The notes beneath the pieces were generated by a model. The model was not told the origin of the DNA, ran no database searches, and saw only the letters and a list, made by a program, of their open reading frames with translations. This document shows, one piece after another, positions 1-7,409 of a stretch of DNA of 55,956 nucleotides. Origin of the DNA: Pseudomonas sp. AL03 (GTDB lineage Bacteria; Pseudomonadota; Gammaproteobacteria; Pseudomonadales; Pseudomonadaceae); the NCBI RefSeq assembly GCF_029960815.1, contig NZ_JASBRE010000030.1, positions 1 to 55,956 of the forward strand, in the 5' to 3' direction. Positions within the stretch are counted from its first letter, which is position 1; each line of letters begins with the position of its first letter. The position numbers and the translations under genes are program-made.

Positions 1-24
1 CGGCCGCATCGTCACCGCAAAAAA

Positions 25-654
25 TTAAACCTTCGGCATCGTCGCCAGCATCGAAGCCCGCTGGCTCACCTCGAAAAACCACTCGGCCAGCTTCGGATTC
101 GCCGTGCGCCATTCCAGATCAGGATGGCGCAAATCCAGGTAGCCCAAAGCACACGCCACACTGATTGCCGCCACATCGAAATGGCTGGTCAGCTCGGCAA
201 TCGCGTCGGCTTCCAGCACTGCCAGGCCACGACGAATCTTGTCGCGTTGGCCATCAAGCCACTCGTCCCAGTGTTTTTCCGGGGCACGCAGTGCGACTTC
301 ATAACGAATCAGCACCGCAGCGTCCATGATCCCGTCGGCCAGAGAGGCCAGGGTCAGGCGCCGCCAGCGGGCCGAGCCGTCGCGCGGTATCAGCGGGTTG
401 CCGACGTGCTGGTGATCGAGGTAATCGAGGATCACCCGGCTGTCATGGATGACGTTGCCATCGGCCAGGCGCAGGGCCGGGATTTTACCCAGCGGGTTGT
501 CTTCGTTGAGGGTAAGGTCCGGGCTGACCGGCGTGAGCACGCTGGTTTGCAGCGCCACGCGGTCCTGTTGACCGGTTTCGTGCAACAGCATCATGACTTT
601 GCGAACGAAGGGCGACAAAGGGTTGTGGAACAGGGTCATGCTGGGGGCGGACAT
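25..654 (-). CDS. Glutathione S-transferase family protein
   Basis: A 209-residue cytosolic protein of the usual GST length. The N-terminus (residues about 6-80) reads as a thioredoxin-like GST domain: a short beta strand, the NPLSPFVRKV segment that replaces the CxxC/Ser active-site turn, then GKIPALRL and a VIHDSRVILDYLD stretch matching the glutathione-binding P/ES motif. The remainder is the helical C-terminal domain. The open frame continues far upstream, but that extension is low-complexity translation of a palindromic repeat, so the ATG at 654 is chosen. An ATG at 639 (MTLFHN) is an alternative; neither has a strong Shine-Dalgarno. The family conjugates glutathione to electrophiles or reduces peroxides; the substrate cannot be told. 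It is monocistronic, with no related neighbours. Confidence 0.85.
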   Translation of the reverse strand: MSAPSMTLFHNPLSPFVRKVMMLLHETGQQDRVALQTSVLTPVSPDLTLNEDNPLGKIPALRLADGNVIHDSRVILDYLDHQHVGNPLIPRDGSARWRRLTLASLADGIMDAAVLIRYEVALRAPEKHWDEWLDGQRDKIRRGLAVLEADAIAELTSHFDVAAISVACALGYLDLRHPDLEWRTANPKLAEWFFEVSQRASMLATMPKV

Positions 655-770
655 GGCAGCGTCTCGGTCTAGGGCAGTGCTGGGCAGCATAGCGCGTTGG
701 TCCGGGAGCTCAAGCAGTTGGCGTCGAACCCAAAGCGGATGTCGTCGTGTGACTCCAGTGATCTGCGGCT

Positions 771-920
771 CTGTAGCAGCTGCCGAGCAGCGCGAGGCTG
801 CGTTCGGCTGCGGAGCGGCCGCAGCCCGGCGAACGCGATTTGTCTGAAACAACTCGGTCGCGGGATTCACGACTGCTGCGCAGCCGGACGCAGCCTCGCG
901 CTGCTCGGCAGCTGCTACAG
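771..920. repeat. Large inverted-repeat element with 33-bp arms
   Basis: Arms at 771-803 and 888-920 are perfect reverse complements over 33 bp, starting CTGTAGCAGCTGCCGAGCAG. They enclose about 84 bp that are themselves partly palindromic (GGCTGCGGAGCGGCCGCAGCC). The shape matches dispersed intergenic palindromic elements of fluorescent pseudomonads. It lies between the convergent-free ends of the GST gene start and the small membrane-protein gene, and explains the spurious upstream extension of the GST frame. Confidence 0.85.
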
Positions 921-941
921 GAGTCCGCCAATCGATTTGGA

Positions 942-1121
942 TCAGCGACGTTGCAAGAGACCGCGCAGGGCGAGGATTGCGGGAACACCCAGGCCAAGCC
1001 AGCCCAAGGCATCCCACACGCCATCGCCCAGCAAGGCGGCGAACAGCCCCGCAGCGCTAAGCAGGGCGATAACGGTGGGGGTGGAGAAGACCCTCCAGAA
1101 ACTCGACTGACGTGGCCTCAT
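942..1121 (-). CDS. Small membrane protein coupled to PepSY gene
   Basis: A 59-residue protein, too short for confident family assignment. It begins MRPRQSSFWRVF, a positively charged N-terminus, followed by two hydrophobic stretches (about residues 14-28 and 33-50) around a GDGVWD turn, and ends LLQRR. This predicts a two-helix inner-membrane hairpin. Its ATG overlaps the TGA of the upstream PepSY gene as ATGA (1118-1121), which implies translational coupling and supports it as a real gene. By position it would be the last gene of the siderophore-uptake unit and may assist the PepSY reductase-like protein; that role is inference. Confidence 0.7.
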   Translation of the reverse strand: MRPRQSSFWRVFSTPTVIALLSAAGLFAALLGDGVWDALGWLGLGVPAILALRGLLQRR

Positions 1122-2248
1122 GCTGGACGCTCCGAGTTCTCGAGCACAGGTTTCGCCGCCTTGCGCCGCACCAGCCAGAGGTAAACCCCGCTGCCGAGCA
1201 GGATAATGGTCAGCCCATCCAGGGTCGCCCAAAGGATCTTCATCGGCATGCCGCCGTAATCACCGAAGTGCAGCGGTTGTGACATGCCCATGGCGTCCAT
1301 GTACCACGGCCGTTCGGCCACGGCGGTGACTTGCAGGGTGCTGGCGTCGATCAGCACCGGTGTCAGCAGGTGCGAGGTCAGGTGAGTGCTGCCTTTCATG
1401 AACACCGCGTAATGATGTTCGCTGGAGAATCGTGTGCCGGGGAAGGCGATAAAGTCCGGCTGCATGCCCGGTGCGACGTCCTTGGCGATGTCGAGCAAAC
1501 GGGTCGCGGGCGCCAGTTGTATCAGCGGCGGCGCGTCGCGGTACGGTGCGATCATCGCGCTCAGACTGTCGTTGCGCCACGCCGCGATCAACAGGTCGGC
1601 GCAGGCGCTGATAACGCCGGTGACGCCAACCACCAAGGCCCAGGTCAAGGTCACCACGCCGATCAAGTTGTGGAGGTCGAGCCATCGCAGGCGGGTGGAT
1701 TTGTTCTGGCGCACGGTGGCGAATTTCAACCGGCGCATGAACGGCAGGTACAGCACCGTCCCGGACACCATCGCCACCACGAACAGAATGCCCATGAACG
1801 CCAGCAGCAGCTTGCCCGGCAGACCGGCGAACATGTCCACGTGCAGGCGCAACATGATCATCATGAAACCGCCGTTGGCCGACGGCATCTCCAGCGCCTC
1901 ACCGGTGCGGGCGTCGAGCATGAAGGTGTGAGACGAGTTCGGTTCAGTGCCGGCGGTGGGGGCCATGATCGCGATCACGCCGTTGGGGTCTTCTTCTTCC
2001 CAGCCGAAGTACTGCATCACCTCGCCGGGGCGATGTTTTTCGGCGGCCAGTACCAACTGCTGCAAGTCCAGCTGCGGGGTGTCGGCCGGCATTTGCTTCA
2101 ATTCAGCAGCATCGCCCAGCAGGTGGTCGATCTCGTGATGGAAGATCAACGGCAAGCCGGTCAGCGCCAGCATCAGCAGGAACACCGTACAGATCAGGCT
2201 GGTCCAGGTGTGGACGAAGGACCAGCGGCGAATTGTTTTACTTTTCAT
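1118..2248 (-). CDS. PepSY-associated TM protein, FoxB-like
   Basis: A 376-residue inner-membrane protein. It opens KTIRRWSFVHTWTSLICTVFLLMLALTGLPLIFHHEI: a basic N-terminus, a conserved His and a first TM helix. Further TM segments lie near residues 125-150, 185-210 and 335-355, with periplasmic PepSY-like portions between. The family (PepSY_TM, PiuB/FoxB type) is linked to reduction of iron from ferric siderophores at the inner membrane; P. aeruginosa FoxB sits beside foxA in the same way. A longer start at 2299 exists, but the ATG at 2248 has GAAGG upstream and leads straight into the family N-terminus. The stop overlaps the next small gene. Electron donor and siderophore cannot be read from sequence. 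Confidence 0.85.
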   Translation of the reverse strand: MKSKTIRRWSFVHTWTSLICTVFLLMLALTGLPLIFHHEIDHLLGDAAELKQMPADTPQLDLQQLVLAAEKHRPGEVMQYFGWEEEDPNGVIAIMAPTAGTEPNSSHTFMLDARTGEALEMPSANGGFMMIMLRLHVDMFAGLPGKLLLAFMGILFVVAMVSGTVLYLPFMRRLKFATVRQNKSTRLRWLDLHNLIGVVTLTWALVVGVTGVISACADLLIAAWRNDSLSAMIAPYRDAPPLIQLAPATRLLDIAKDVAPGMQPDFIAFPGTRFSSEHHYAVFMKGSTHLTSHLLTPVLIDASTLQVTAVAERPWYMDAMGMSQPLHFGDYGGMPMKILWATLDGLTIILLGSGVYLWLVRRKAAKPVLENSERPA

Positions 2249-2319
2249 TTCTTGGCCTTCAGAAAAACCAAAGCCGTCCTCGAAAGACGGCTTGGTCATT
2301 GGCGTGTCAGGTCAGGCGA

Positions 2320-4749
2320 TTACCACGTGTAAGTTGCACTGGCGACGACGCTGCGTTGGTCACCGTAGTAGCAATAAAAGCTGTCACAGGTGGAGATGTA
2401 ATCCTTGTCAAACAGGTTGGTGGCGTTCAGTGCCAGGGAGGCGCCTTTCAGGCTGTTGTCCAGACGGCCCAGGTCGTAATGAACAGCGGCGTCGAACACG
2501 GTGTAAGCGTCAGCCTTGCCGAGCGAGGTATTGCCCTGGTCACCGTAAGTATTGCCGGTGTAACGAGCGCCGGCGCCAATGCCGAAACCATCCAGTACGC
2601 CGTTGTGCCAGGTGTAATCGGCCCACAGCGAAGCCTGTTGGTTGGGCATCAGTTGCAGGCGGTTGCCTTTGAAGTCGCCTTTCTGCACTTCGGATTTGGC
2701 CAGGGTGTAAGCGGCGATGACCTTGAGGTTCTCGGTCACGTCGGAGACGGCTTCCAGTTCCAGACCTTTGACTTTCACTTCACCGGTCTGGCTGGTGATC
2801 GAAACGCCGTTCGATTGGGTCGTGGTGACGGAGACGTTTTTCTGGGTCAGGTCGTAGACCGCAGCGGTCAGCAGGGTGCTGCTGCCAGGCGGTTGGTACT
2901 TGATGCCCAGTTCCCATTGCTTGCCTTCAGTCGGCTTGAACGAATCGGTCGGTGATGCCGTGGCGTTGCTGGTCGGCTGGAACGACTCGGCGTAGGACAA
3001 GTAGGGCACGAAGCCCGAGTCGAACACGTAGCTGATCGCCGCGTTGCCGCTGAAGTGCTTGTCCCGTTCGGTGTTGGTGGCGTCGCCCTTGTTGAAGAAC
3101 TGGGTGCTGGTGTGAACCCAGTCTTCACGACCTCCCAACGTCAGGCGCCATTGGTCGAGGGCCATCTGGTCCTGGATGTACAGACCGGTTTGGTAGGTCT
3201 TCTGGTCGTAATCGTAGAACGCCGCCGAGCGTGGCGGACGAACGATGGGCTGGCCATAGATCGGGTTGTTGACGTTGGTGGTCAGACCGTCGCCGAAGAT
3301 CGAGGTGTAGTGGGTGTTGGTGCGTTGGTGATCGAGGCCGATCAACAGGGTGTGACGGAGGTCGCCGGTCGCGAAGTCGCCCTGAAAGTTGTTGTCCACG
3401 GCGAACTGACTGATGTCCTCGTCGACACGGGTGCTCGAACGACCCACATTGCCCTCGGCATCGACTTGGGTGAACGGATAGGCGCCGGGGGTGAGGGCCT
3501 GGAAGGACAGGTCCGATTTTGTGTAACGCAGGTTCTGCTTGAACTGCCAGACATCGTTCAAACGATGTTCAAAGGCGTAGCCCAGCGCGTAGTAGGTGCG
3601 GTCGTAGAACTCCCAGTCCGGGTCGCCCAGATTCTTGTGGTGGGAGATCTTGCCGAGGGGCGAATGGATCTTGGTGCCCTGCACCGGCAAGAACTGGCTG
3701 GTGATGCCGGTATCGTCACGGGTGAACTGGGTGAGCAGGGTGAACCGGGTGTCTTCGTCGATGTTCCAGGTCAGGCTCGGCGCAATGTTGTAGCGCTTGT
3801 TGTCGACGTGGTCGATCTGCGTGCCGCTGTCGCGCACCACACCGCTCAGACCGTAGAGGAACTGGCCTTCGTCGTCGATCTTGCCGGTGCTGGCGAAGTT
3901 GATCTGGCGATGGTTGTCACTGCCATATTGCACCTGGATTTCATTGCTCGACTCGGCGCTGGGGCGCCGGCTGACCATGTCGAGCAAGCCGCCTGGCGGG
4001 GTCTGGCCGTAAACCGACGAGGCCGGGCCGCGCAGCAGGGCGAGGCGGTCCAGGTTCCAGGTTTCCTGTTTCGGGTTGGCGTACACGCCTTTTGGTAGCG
4101 GCAGGCCATCGAGGAATTGAGTCGGCTCGAAACCGCGCACGCGCAACCAGTCGGTGCGGGTGTCGCTGCCGTAGCTGCTGGCGGTGATGCCGGGCATGTA
4201 GCGCACCGCGTCATCGAGGCTATGCACGCTGCGGTCGTCCATTTGCTCGCGGGTGGCGACCGAAATCGAGCGCGGCGCTTCGACCAGCGCGGTATCGGTC
4301 TTGGTACCGGCGGCGGTGCGGGTGGCCAAATAACCCTCCACCGGGCCCCAGGCACTTTCAGTGTTTTCAACGCCAATGACGGCGGTTTCCGGCAGGGCCA
4401 TCACGCCTTCGGGCACGGCCACCAGGCTGTAGGTGCCAGCGCTGCTCTGTTCCAGTTGCAGACCGGTGCCGCGCAAGGCCTCACGCAGGGCGCCAGCTGC
4501 GTCGAACTGGCCTTTGACCGGTGCCGAGGTCTTGCCCGCCGCCAGTGAAGGATTCAACGACAGCGCCAGGCCCGCCTGGCTGGCGATCTGGTTCAGGGTG
4601 CTGGCCAATGGCGCGGCCGGCAGGTTGTAGGCGCGAACGCTGGACGCCTGTTCAGCGGCGATCAGCTGACTGCTGGCCAGAGGGGCGCAAAGGGCAATGG
4701 CGATTGCCAGCAAACTGGGGCGCAACAAGGTGTCTAGCGAACGGGACAT
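2320..4749 (-). CDS. TonB-dependent siderophore receptor (FoxA-like transducer)
   Basis: An 809-residue outer-membrane receptor. A signal peptide (about 1-32, ending SQLIAA) is followed by a secretin/TonB N-terminal signalling domain (about 38-112, NLPAAPLASTLNQIASQAGL), a plug (about 135-280, with SISVATREQMDD, RGFEPTQFLDG and LRGPASSVYGQTPPGGLLDM) and a long beta-barrel ending in an aromatic residue (ATYTW). A CDSFYC pair sits near the C-terminus. The signalling domain together with the adjacent FecI/FecR genes indicates cell-surface signalling. The downstream PepSY gene reproduces the P. aeruginosa fox locus, so a ferrioxamine- or other hydroxamate-type ligand is plausible but not proven. 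AGGAG lies six bases before the ATG. Confidence 0.9.
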   Translation of the reverse strand: MSRSLDTLLRPSLLAIAIALCAPLASSQLIAAEQASSVRAYNLPAAPLASTLNQIASQAGLALSLNPSLAAGKTSAPVKGQFDAAGALREALRGTGLQLEQSSAGTYSLVAVPEGVMALPETAVIGVENTESAWGPVEGYLATRTAAGTKTDTALVEAPRSISVATREQMDDRSVHSLDDAVRYMPGITASSYGSDTRTDWLRVRGFEPTQFLDGLPLPKGVYANPKQETWNLDRLALLRGPASSVYGQTPPGGLLDMVSRRPSAESSNEIQVQYGSDNHRQINFASTGKIDDEGQFLYGLSGVVRDSGTQIDHVDNKRYNIAPSLTWNIDEDTRFTLLTQFTRDDTGITSQFLPVQGTKIHSPLGKISHHKNLGDPDWEFYDRTYYALGYAFEHRLNDVWQFKQNLRYTKSDLSFQALTPGAYPFTQVDAEGNVGRSSTRVDEDISQFAVDNNFQGDFATGDLRHTLLIGLDHQRTNTHYTSIFGDGLTTNVNNPIYGQPIVRPPRSAAFYDYDQKTYQTGLYIQDQMALDQWRLTLGGREDWVHTSTQFFNKGDATNTERDKHFSGNAAISYVFDSGFVPYLSYAESFQPTSNATASPTDSFKPTEGKQWELGIKYQPPGSSTLLTAAVYDLTQKNVSVTTTQSNGVSITSQTGEVKVKGLELEAVSDVTENLKVIAAYTLAKSEVQKGDFKGNRLQLMPNQQASLWADYTWHNGVLDGFGIGAGARYTGNTYGDQGNTSLGKADAYTVFDAAVHYDLGRLDNSLKGASLALNATNLFDKDYISTCDSFYCYYGDQRSVVASATYTW

Positions 4750-4858
4750 AAGGCGGCTCCTGAATGGAAATATTTCTCAATTGCCTAGGTGCCGAACGAG
4801 AATTCAAAAGTGATAGGGCTGATTGAAAATAATTTCGATTCAGTAAAGTCTTTATAAA
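4750..4858 (-). promoter_or_regulatory. Upstream region of the TonB receptor gene
   Basis: This AT-rich stretch between the receptor and the fecR-like gene must hold the receptor promoter if it is transcribed by the neighbouring ECF sigma factor. It contains AACGAGAATT at 4795-4804, the same 10-mer as in the Fur-box-like site before the sigma gene (6494-6503), but the surrounding 19 bases match the Fur consensus poorly. No FecI-type -35/-10 pair could be fixed with confidence. Confidence 0.35.
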
Positions 4859-4970
4859 GATCGTTCCCACGCTCTGCGTGGGAATGCCTCAATGGGCGCT
4901 CTGCGTCCGCTACGGCATGTGACGCGGAGCGTCACGGGCTGCATTCCCACGCAGGAGCGTGGGAACGATC
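4859..4970. repeat. GTTCCCACGC palindromic repeat pair
   Basis: Two outer arms, GATCGTTCCCACGCTCTGCG at 4859 and its near reverse complement ending GGGAACGATC at 4970, each fold into a local hairpin, with a GC-rich inner palindrome (GACGCGGAGCGTC) between. The same element is found at 10055-10165 and in minimal form at 15694-15722. It fills the receptor/anti-sigma gap and ends eight bases before the anti-sigma stop codon. Confidence 0.8.
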
Positions 4971-4977
4971 AATCACA

Positions 4978-5949
4978 TCACTTGGGGTCAGTCTTCGCCA
5001 CGACCGTCACCCACCACGGCGTGTGCTGTTCGATCTGCACCGGCAGGGTCGGCAACAGCGCGCTCAGCGCCTTGTCGGTGTCATGCAGCGGGAAGCTGCC
5101 GGTGATTCGCAGGTCGGCAATCTCGGGTGCAACACCCAAATGCCCGCGGCGATAGCGACCGAGTTCATGGACCAGGTCTTCCAGCCGTGTGTTGTCCACC
5201 ACCAGCATGCCGCGGGTCCACGCATCGGCGCCGAGGTTGAGCGCGACGATCGGCCCGAGGCCATTGCTGCGCATCAGGACTTGCTGGCCTTCACGCAGAA
5301 CCTGTTCTTCAGGACTCGACTCGGGATGAGCCGCCACTGCCGATTTCAGCACGCTCAAGCGCGTACCTTGTTCTTCGCGCTTGACCAGAAACCTTGTCCC
5401 CAGTGCGCGCAGGCTGCCTTCGCGGGTTTCGACGATGAACGGCCGGGCGTCACCATGGCCGGTTTCGACGAGGATTTCCCCTTCATGGAGGATGATTAGT
5501 CGCTGCGTTTCATCGAAACGCACGTCCACGGCACTGTGGGTATTGAGGTTGATCAGCGTGCCGTCGGTCAGGTGCAGGGTGCGTTGCTCACCGGTGGCGG
5601 TGCGCTGGTCGGCCAGCCAATAGTCGATCGGCAGATAACGATCACCGGCGAACAGCGCCAACCCGATCACCGCGACGATGCTGGCCACGCCGCTGCCGAG
5701 TTTGCGCACTCGACGGCGGATACTCTCCCGCGATTGCAGTAACGCGGTGCGTGCCGGGCCGCTGGCAACGCTGAAGCGCTGGTCGAGCATGCCCAGTTGG
5801 CGCCATGCCCGCGCATGTTCTTCGTGGGCGGCATGCCATTTGGCGAATTCTTCGCGCTCCACCGGGTTGCCAGAGTCCAGGGACAATTGCCAGGCAATCG
5901 CGGCATCCAGCACCTGCGCCGAGACGGGTTTGGAGCTGACCGGACTCAT
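4978..5949 (-). CDS. FecR-family anti-sigma / signal transducer
   Basis: A 323-residue single-pass inner-membrane protein. The cytoplasmic N-terminal FecR domain (about 10-50) carries DAAIAWQLSLDSG and the W-rich KWHAAHEEHARAWRQL segment that binds the ECF sigma factor. A TM helix lies near residues 85-103 (SIVAVIGLALFAG). The periplasmic part includes the FecR core (about 115-215, TLHLTDGTLINLNTHSAV, LRALGTRFLV) and a C-terminal STN-like region (about 245-315) that would contact the receptor's signalling domain. Its ATG overlaps the sigma stop as ATGA. It should relay receptor occupancy to the sigma factor. Confidence 0.92.
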   Translation of the reverse strand: MSPVSSKPVSAQVLDAAIAWQLSLDSGNPVEREEFAKWHAAHEEHARAWRQLGMLDQRFSVASGPARTALLQSRESIRRRVRKLGSGVASIVAVIGLALFAGDRYLPIDYWLADQRTATGEQRTLHLTDGTLINLNTHSAVDVRFDETQRLIILHEGEILVETGHGDARPFIVETREGSLRALGTRFLVKREEQGTRLSVLKSAVAAHPESSPEEQVLREGQQVLMRSNGLGPIVALNLGADAWTRGMLVVDNTRLEDLVHELGRYRRGHLGVAPEIADLRITGSFPLHDTDKALSALLPTLPVQIEQHTPWWVTVVAKTDPK

Positions 5950-6464
5950 ACCGGCTCACCGTACAAAGCGCTGTAGCACTGACGAATGCCCTGAGCCAGG
6001 TACTGACGAACTCGCGGCACTGACACACCCAAACGCTCGGCGATTTCTGAGTGGCCGAGGCCGTCGAGACGGTTATAGAGAAACGCCGCCCGGGCCTTGC
6101 TTGAGAGTTTGCCGAGCAGACGGTCGATGGCTTTGAGGTCTTCGAGGGTCATGTGCTGTTCCTCCACTGACGGTTGTTCACCTTCAGGGATCAGCATCAG
6201 TTCCGTGAGGTAGGCCTGCTCCAGCGCGGCGCGGCGGAAATAGTCGAACAGCAGACCCTTGGCAATCGCCACCAGAAACGCGCGTGGCTCGCGTGGTTCC
6301 TTCAGCTCTTCACGCCCCAGCAAGCGCACAAAAGTGTCCTGACTCAGGTCTTCGGCTCGTTGCGGACAGGCCACGTTGCGTCGCAGCCAAGCCAATAGCC
6401 AACCGCGATGGTCGCGATATAACGCACCAACGAGCTCACTTTGAAGGCTTTGGACTGACGACAC
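5946..6464 (-). CDS. FecI-type ECF sigma factor
   Basis: A 172-residue ECF sigma factor. Sigma region 2 spans about residues 12-80 (LYRDHRGWLLAWLRR, RAEDLSQDTFVRLL) and region 4 about 112-165 (LSSKARAAFLYNRLDGLGHSEIAERLGVSVPRVRQYL). The start is GTG at 6464: an in-frame TGA lies three codons upstream, so no ATG is possible, and GGTGA precedes it. It overlaps the anti-sigma gene by four bases. It should direct transcription of the downstream TonB receptor on siderophore binding, with iron control through the Fur-like site upstream. The layout matches FoxI/FoxR/FoxA, though specific orthology is inference. Confidence 0.92.
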   Translation of the reverse strand: MSSVQSLQSELVGALYRDHRGWLLAWLRRNVACPQRAEDLSQDTFVRLLGREELKEPREPRAFLVAIAKGLLFDYFRRAALEQAYLTELMLIPEGEQPSVEEQHMTLEDLKAIDRLLGKLSSKARAAFLYNRLDGLGHSEIAERLGVSVPRVRQYLAQGIRQCYSALYGEPV

Positions 6465-6490
6465 GCAGCATCACCGATTGGGAAGTGTTA

Positions 6491-6509
6491 ACTAACGAGA
6501 ATTGTTCGC
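6491..6509. promoter_or_regulatory. Probable Fur box before the ECF sigma gene
   Basis: The 19 bases ACTAACGAGAATTGTTCGC match the classical Fur consensus GATAATGATAATCATTATC at 11 positions and are centred about 36 bases upstream of the sigma GTG. Fur repression of FecI-type sigma genes is well established in Pseudomonas. A promoter was not resolved around it. Confidence 0.55.
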
Positions 6510-6593
6510 GATTGTGGCAGAGGCGGGGGAGGTAAGCAATTGGCGCTGGTCGGGTGGTTTTGACGAAGTGTTCAGTTGGACCGCGTCATCGTT

Positions 6594-6678
6594 CTTCGCG
6601 GGCAAGCCTCGCTCCTACAAAGAGCTTGCGTAAATCCTGTAGGAGCGAGCGGTGCGGCGATCCGACTTGCCCGCGAAG
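6594..6678. repeat. REP-like element, CGCGGGCAAG/CTCGCTCCTAC type
   Basis: TTCGCGGGCAAGCCTCGCTC at 6595 is mirrored by TGTAGGAGCGAG (6638-6649) and CTTGCCCGCGAAG (6666-6678), with an extra GCGGTGCGGCGATCCGA insert in the right arm. The family recurs at 14544-14634, 20422-20457 (half), 32385-32409 and 36438-36508. It occupies the gap between the exonuclease 3' end and the sigma-factor promoter. Confidence 0.8.
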
Positions 6679-6701
6679 GGGCCGGAACAGGCGCAGCGGA
6701 T

Positions 6702-7409
6702 CTAAAAGGAAGGCGCTCGCTGCCGCCGCTTCCACTGATTCATCCGCTGCTGCAGATTCAACGGGCTATGAATCTGCAACTGCCGCGCCCGGCTGAACAA
6801 AATCAACGCCAGCTCAGCGGTGGCCAACGCATCGGCACTGGCATTGTGGCGCTCGAACACTTCCAGTTTGAACCAGTCGATCCACTCATCCAGCCCGGCA
6901 TCGCGAATGTGCGCCTGAGGGCAAAGCAGCGGCGCGATGTCTGCTACATCCAGAAACGGATGCTGCAACTTGTAGCCCAGATGGTCTTTCAGCGCGCGCC
7001 CGAGCATGTGCTGATCGAACGGCGCATGAAACGCCAGCACCGGGCTGTCGCCGACGAACTCCATAAACTCGACCAAGGCCTGAGCCGGATCGCTGCCAGC
7101 GGCAATCGCGCTCGGCCCCAAGCCATGGATCAACACGCTGGGCGCCAACTTCATGTCGGCGCATCGCAACGTGCGTTCGAACTGCTGGCTGAAATCGATC
7201 GCGCCGTCCTCGATCACCACCGCGCCGATGGACAACACCCGATCCTTGTTCAGGTTCAACCCGGTGGTTTCCAGGTCGAGTACCACCCAGCGCTGTTCGC
7301 GCAGGCTGCATTCGCCAAGCTCTGCCGCCAAGGGCAAGCGTTGCAGACGTTGTTGAAGTTCGCCGGGAAGGCTCGGACCTGCCGGGCGCAGCCATGAAAA
7401 CAGGCTCAT
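6702..7409 (-). CDS. DnaQ-like 3'-5' exonuclease (DEDDh)
   Basis: A 235-residue protein with one exonuclease domain. ExoI is seen at D45/E47 (VVLDLETTGL), ExoII at D132 (FHAPFDQHML) and ExoIII as H188...D193 (ERHNASADALATAEL), a complete DEDDh active site. The family trims 3' ends of DNA or RNA, as in the Pol III epsilon proofreader. This is not the canonical dnaQ: there is no rnhA neighbour and the N-terminus has a 40-residue extension. Its ATG overlaps the stop of the upstream cNMP/CBS/nucleotidyltransferase gene (ATGA, 7406-7409), so the two are translationally coupled and probably act together. The substrate is unknown. Confidence 0.9.
   Translation of the reverse strand: MSLFSWLRPAGPSLPGELQQRLQRLPLAAELGECSLREQRWVVLDLETTGLNLNKDRVLSIGAVVIEDGAIDFSQQFERTLRCADMKLAPSVLIHGLGPSAIAAGSDPAQALVEFMEFVGDSPVLAFHAPFDQHMLGRALKDHLGYKLQHPFLDVADIAPLLCPQAHIRDAGLDEWIDWFKLEVFERHNASADALATAELALILFSRARQLQIHSPLNLQQRMNQWKRRQRAPSF

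Noticed and set aside
655..1017. N-terminal 121-codon extension of the GST frame
   Set aside because: It translates the 771-920 palindrome and has Ala/Arg-rich low complexity; the GST fold begins at the ATG at 654.
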